A stretch of DNA of 8,948 nucleotides from Candidatus Tayloriibacteriota bacterium. Lineage in GTDB: Bacteria > Patescibacteriota > Minisyncoccia > Phycocordibacterales > PALSA-1337. The position numbers were made by a program, and so were the translations under genes. The notes below the pieces were generated by a model. It saw nothing but the letters and a program-made list of their open reading frames with translations, had not been told where the DNA came from and did not search any database. Below are positions 6,922-8,948 of the stretch, piece after piece (the stretch's first letter is position 1; each line of letters begins with the position of its first letter). Where the stretch lies: contig JANXRK010000027.1 of NCBI GenBank assembly GCA_025353045.1, positions 1 to 8,948 on the forward strand, in the 5' to 3' direction.

Positions 6922-6978
6922 CTCCCCCGTTCTCACCCACAAGCGTAAGCTTATGAGTGCCGACGGGGGAGCTTTTTT
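6922..6978 (+). terminator. Strong plus-strand intrinsic terminator next to the dnaK stop codon
   Basis: CTCCCCCGT (6922-6930) pairs perfectly with ACGGGGGAG (6963-6971). Inside, 6934-6958 folds further as an 11-position stem with two C-A mismatches capped by a GTAA (GNRA-type) loop. C and six T (6973-6978) follow on the plus strand. Read on the minus strand, the hairpin is preceded by an A-run and lacks a T-run. It is therefore oriented to end plus-strand transcription running towards dnaK. It begins only 2 bp from the dnaK stop, so it may also protect the dnaK mRNA 3' end. Confidence 0.75.
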
Positions 6979-6980
6979 AT

Positions 6981-8873
6981 TTATTTTTTCTCCTTAAACT
7001 CTGCATCTTTTACATCGCCTTCTGGTGCTGCGCCTTGTGTACCTGCATCCCCTGCTGGTGGAGTTTGCTGTTGTGCCTTTGAAAGAATCTCTCCAATCTT
7101 TGAAAGCTCGCTCGAAAGGGCATCAGTTGTTGTCTTCAATCGCGCCGTATCTGTGCCATCCTTTGCAGACTTCACATCAGCTATTTTATCTTCAATACTC
7201 TTTCGAAGATCTGCTGGTACTTTATCCCCAGCATCTTTCAAAGATTTCTCTGAAGTGTGGATGAGTTGCTCTGCTGTATTCTTCCCTTCTACCATTTCCT
7301 TTTTCTTTGCATCTTCTGCTGCATTCATCTCTGCATCTTTTTTCATTTTCTCAACTTCCTCTTTTGAAAGACCTGAACTTGCAGTAATTTTAATACTATT
7401 AGCTTTGCCTGTAGCTTTATCTTTTGCAGTTACAGAAAGAATTCCATTTGCATCAAGATCAAAAGTAACTTCTACTTGTGGCATGCCTCGTTGTGCTGGA
7501 GCTATTCCATCAAGGATAAATCGTCCAAGAGATTTGTTGTCTGTTGCCATTGATCGTTCACCTTGTGTGATATGAATCTCCACAGATGTTTGATTGTCTG
7601 CTGCAGTTGAGAATATCTGTGACTTTTGTGTTGGAATGGTTGTGTTCTTGTCGATGAGTTTTGTTGCAACTCCTCCCATTGTCTCGATAGCAAGAGAAAG
7701 AGGAGTTACATCAAGAAGGAGAACTCCTTTTACATCTCCCGCAAGAATACCTCCTTGAATAGCAGCGCCCACCGCAACCACTTCATCAGGATTTACACCA
7801 AGGTGCAATTCCTTTCCAAAGAAATCCTTCACCGCCTTTTGCATAGCTGGCATACGAGTCTGTCCTCCAACGAGAACAACTTCATTAATGTCTCCAATCT
7901 TAAATGGAGATGCTGCCATTGCTCGTTTGGTAATCTCCATAGCTCTATCGATAAACTCTCGAGTCAGTTCCTCAAGCTTTGCTCGTGTCATAGTTACAAG
8001 CAAGTGTTTTGGACCATCAGCACCTGACGTAAGGAATGGAATATTCACCTCTGTCTGCATTGCTGTTGAAAGTTCGATCTTCGCCTTTTCAGCTGCTTCA
8101 TCAAGTCTTTGTAGTGCTAGCGCATCTTTTCGAACATCAATCCCCTCTTGTTTCTTGAATTCCTCTGCAAGCCAGTTAATGATCTTTTGATCGATATCTT
8201 TTCCCCCGAGATGGGCATCTCCATCGGTTGATTTTACTTCCACAACATCATCTCCAACTTCAAGAACAGAGATATCAAATGTACCTCCACCGAAGTCAAA
8301 GACTACGATCTTCTCATCTTTCTTTTTATCAAATCCGTAGGCCAAAGCTGCTGCTGTTGGTTCATTGATAATTCTTTTCACTTCAAGACCTGCGATTTTC
8401 CCAGCATCTTTGGTTGCTTGTCGTTGTGCATCGTTGAAATATGCGGGGACAGTGATCACTGCTTCTGTGACAGGTTCTCCAAGTCGAGCCTCAGCATCAG
8501 CCTTCATTTTTCCAAGGATCATAGCTGAGATCTCTTCTGGTCGAAACCATTTATCACCCATCTTCACTTCAATACCTCCAGTTGCACTCTTCTGTATTTC
8601 AAAAGGAACAGAAGCTCTGTCTTTTTGTACTGCTGGATCATCGAAGTTATGACCGATGAATCGTTTGATTTGATATACAGTATTTTTAGGATTTGTAACT
8701 CCTTGGCGTTTTGCAAGAAGGCCAACCATTCGTTCTCCTGTTTTTGATAAGGCAACGATCGAAGGAGTGGTTCGAGCACCTTCTGCATTTTCTAATATTT
8801 TAGGGGTACCAGCTTCCATCACTGCAACAGCAGAGTTGGTAGTACCTAAGTCGATTCCGATTATTTTGGACAT
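6981..8873 (-). CDS. dnaK: Molecular chaperone DnaK (Hsp70)
   Basis: The protein has 630 residues (638 in E. coli), ATG at 8873 and stop TAA. It is the ATP-driven cytoplasmic Hsp70 that binds exposed hydrophobic peptides, working with a J-protein and normally GrpE. The nucleotide-binding domain spans ~1-380. Phosphate-1 motif GIDLGTTNS has Asp8 and Thr11; Lys70-Arg71 and Glu171 (NEPTAAALAYG) are present. Phosphate-2 motif DFGGGTFD is at 193-200 with Thr198. The adenosine motif is VVLVGGQTRMP at 332-342. The interdomain linker GVLLLDVTPLSL (383-394) precedes the beta substrate-binding domain (~395-500), an alpha-helical lid (~501-600) and a Gln/Pro/Gly/Ala-rich tail ending VKDAEFKEKK, typical of bacterial DnaK. 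No cysteine is present; the position of E. coli Cys15 is Ala. No Shine-Dalgarno precedes the ATG. All key residues are intact, so it should be functional. Confidence 0.98.
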   Translation of the reverse strand: MSKIIGIDLGTTNSAVAVMEAGTPKILENAEGARTTPSIVALSKTGERMVGLLAKRQGVTNPKNTVYQIKRFIGHNFDDPAVQKDRASVPFEIQKSATGGIEVKMGDKWFRPEEISAMILGKMKADAEARLGEPVTEAVITVPAYFNDAQRQATKDAGKIAGLEVKRIINEPTAAALAYGFDKKKDEKIVVFDFGGGTFDISVLEVGDDVVEVKSTDGDAHLGGKDIDQKIINWLAEEFKKQEGIDVRKDALALQRLDEAAEKAKIELSTAMQTEVNIPFLTSGADGPKHLLVTMTRAKLEELTREFIDRAMEITKRAMAASPFKIGDINEVVLVGGQTRMPAMQKAVKDFFGKELHLGVNPDEVVAVGAAIQGGILAGDVKGVLLLDVTPLSLAIETMGGVATKLIDKNTTIPTQKSQIFSTAADNQTSVEIHITQGERSMATDNKSLGRFILDGIAPAQRGMPQVEVTFDLDANGILSVTAKDKATGKANSIKITASSGLSKEEVEKMKKDAEMNAAEDAKKKEMVEGKNTAEQLIHTSEKSLKDAGDKVPADLRKSIEDKIADVKSAKDGTDTARLKTTTDALSSELSKIGEILSKAQQQTPPAGDAGTQGAAPEGDVKDAEFKEKK

Positions 8874-8896
8874 AGATTTTTAATTAGTTAAGGTTA

Positions 8897-8902
8897 ATTA
8901 TA
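8897..8902 (-). promoter_or_regulatory. Candidate dnaK -10 box
   Basis: A perfect TATAAT on the minus strand predicts a start near 8890 and a leader of about 17 nt without a ribosome-binding site. The -35 position (8925-8920, AAGAAA) is poor. A repeated TTAATTA (8880-8886 and 8894-8900) surrounds the predicted start. No CIRCE operator and no sigma-32-like pair were recognised. Confidence 0.4.
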
Positions 8903-8914
8903 TTGATATTAGTT

Positions 8915-8933
8915 CCACCTTTCTTCTAAGTGG
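8915..8933. repeat. Inverted repeat overlapping the dnaK -35 region
   Basis: CCACCT (8915-8920) and AAGTGG (8928-8933) pair over six positions, one of them a T-G wobble in the minus-strand RNA, around a 7-nt spacer. The element lies exactly where the -35 box of the dnaK promoter would be, so it could be a repressor or activator site. The minus-strand AAGGTGG resembles a Shine-Dalgarno but lies about 40 nt from the ATG. Confidence 0.3.
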
Positions 8934-8948
8934 TTTGCGCTTTATTAT

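Larger units (their letters stand above)
6623..6980. other. 358-bp intergenic region between dnaK and dnaJ
   Basis: No convincing protein gene is present. It holds the dnaJ promoter candidate at its left end, a weak minus-strand hairpin/T-run, and a strong plus-strand terminator at its right end. On the plus strand there is a 12-codon ATG frame at 6769-6807 (MKKLCAIFGKRT). Its TAA overlaps the ATG of a 49-codon frame (6807-6956), which ends inside the terminator stem. Neither has a ribosome-binding site. A long-range inverted repeat, AATGCTT (6826-6832) with AAGCATT (6908-6914), could fold a plus-strand RNA. grpE, often found beside dnaK, is not here. Confidence 0.55.

Noticed and set aside
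6769..6956. Overlapping 12- and 49-codon plus-strand frames between dnaK and dnaJ
   Set aside because: They have no ribosome-binding site, the second product is rich in Ser/Thr/Lys without family resemblance, and it ends inside the terminator stem. Kept only as context for a possible small RNA.
6640..6978. tmRNA, RNase P RNA, SRP RNA or tRNA in the dnaK-dnaJ gap
   Set aside because: No T-loop GGTTCGA motif, no CCA end, and none of the conserved core sequences of RNase P or SRP RNA could be found on either strand.
8874..8948. CIRCE heat-shock operator upstream of dnaK
   Set aside because: The TTAGCACTC-N9-GAGTGCTAA pattern is absent here and upstream of dnaJ.
1..8948. CRISPR array, insertion sequence or phage genes
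   Set aside because: No regularly spaced repeats, no transposase or integrase frame and no long terminal inverted repeats were seen.

Overview
The window reads as a stretch of a small bacterial genome of moderate to low GC. It most resembles the Candidate Phyla Radiation (Patescibacteria/Parcubacteria-type). That placement is an inference from protein style, the zinc-finger-less DnaJ, the lack of recognisable Shine-Dalgarno sites and the absence of an outer-membrane partner for the efflux genes. No marker gene here proves it. The standard genetic code fits all four large genes.

Layout: about 6.5 kb of coding sequence on the minus strand starts at the right edge with dnaK (8873-6981). A 358-bp intergenic region follows. 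Next comes a tight three-gene run: a DnaJ-family co-chaperone without a zinc finger (6622-5747), a membrane-fusion/periplasmic adaptor protein (5732-4212) and a large RND-family permease (4197-784). Only 14 bp separate each adjacent pair in this run, so it looks like one operon. To its left, 437-783 is an AT-rich intergenic stretch with no convincing gene. The first ~435 bp are clearly more GC-rich and carry a small plus-strand open frame that ends at a good intrinsic terminator (408-436). Bases 1-33 may be the last ten codons of another plus-strand gene.

How the genes may work together: DnaK and the J-protein form a core Hsp70 folding pair. No grpE, hrcA or CIRCE operator is visible here. 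The adaptor and RND permease form a proton-driven export pair; the Asp-Asp/Lys/Thr relay residues are present. Both transporter proteins depart from the textbook plan. The permease has an apparent extra pair of membrane helices in the middle. The adaptor has a roughly 200-residue helical section where a short coiled-coil hairpin is usual.

The points most worth a second look are: the dnaJ-adaptor-RND operon and its two domain insertions; a strong plus-strand terminator between dnaK and dnaJ with no obvious gene in front of it; and the small plus-strand gene at the left, whose hydrophobic N-terminus lies upstream of any normal start codon.
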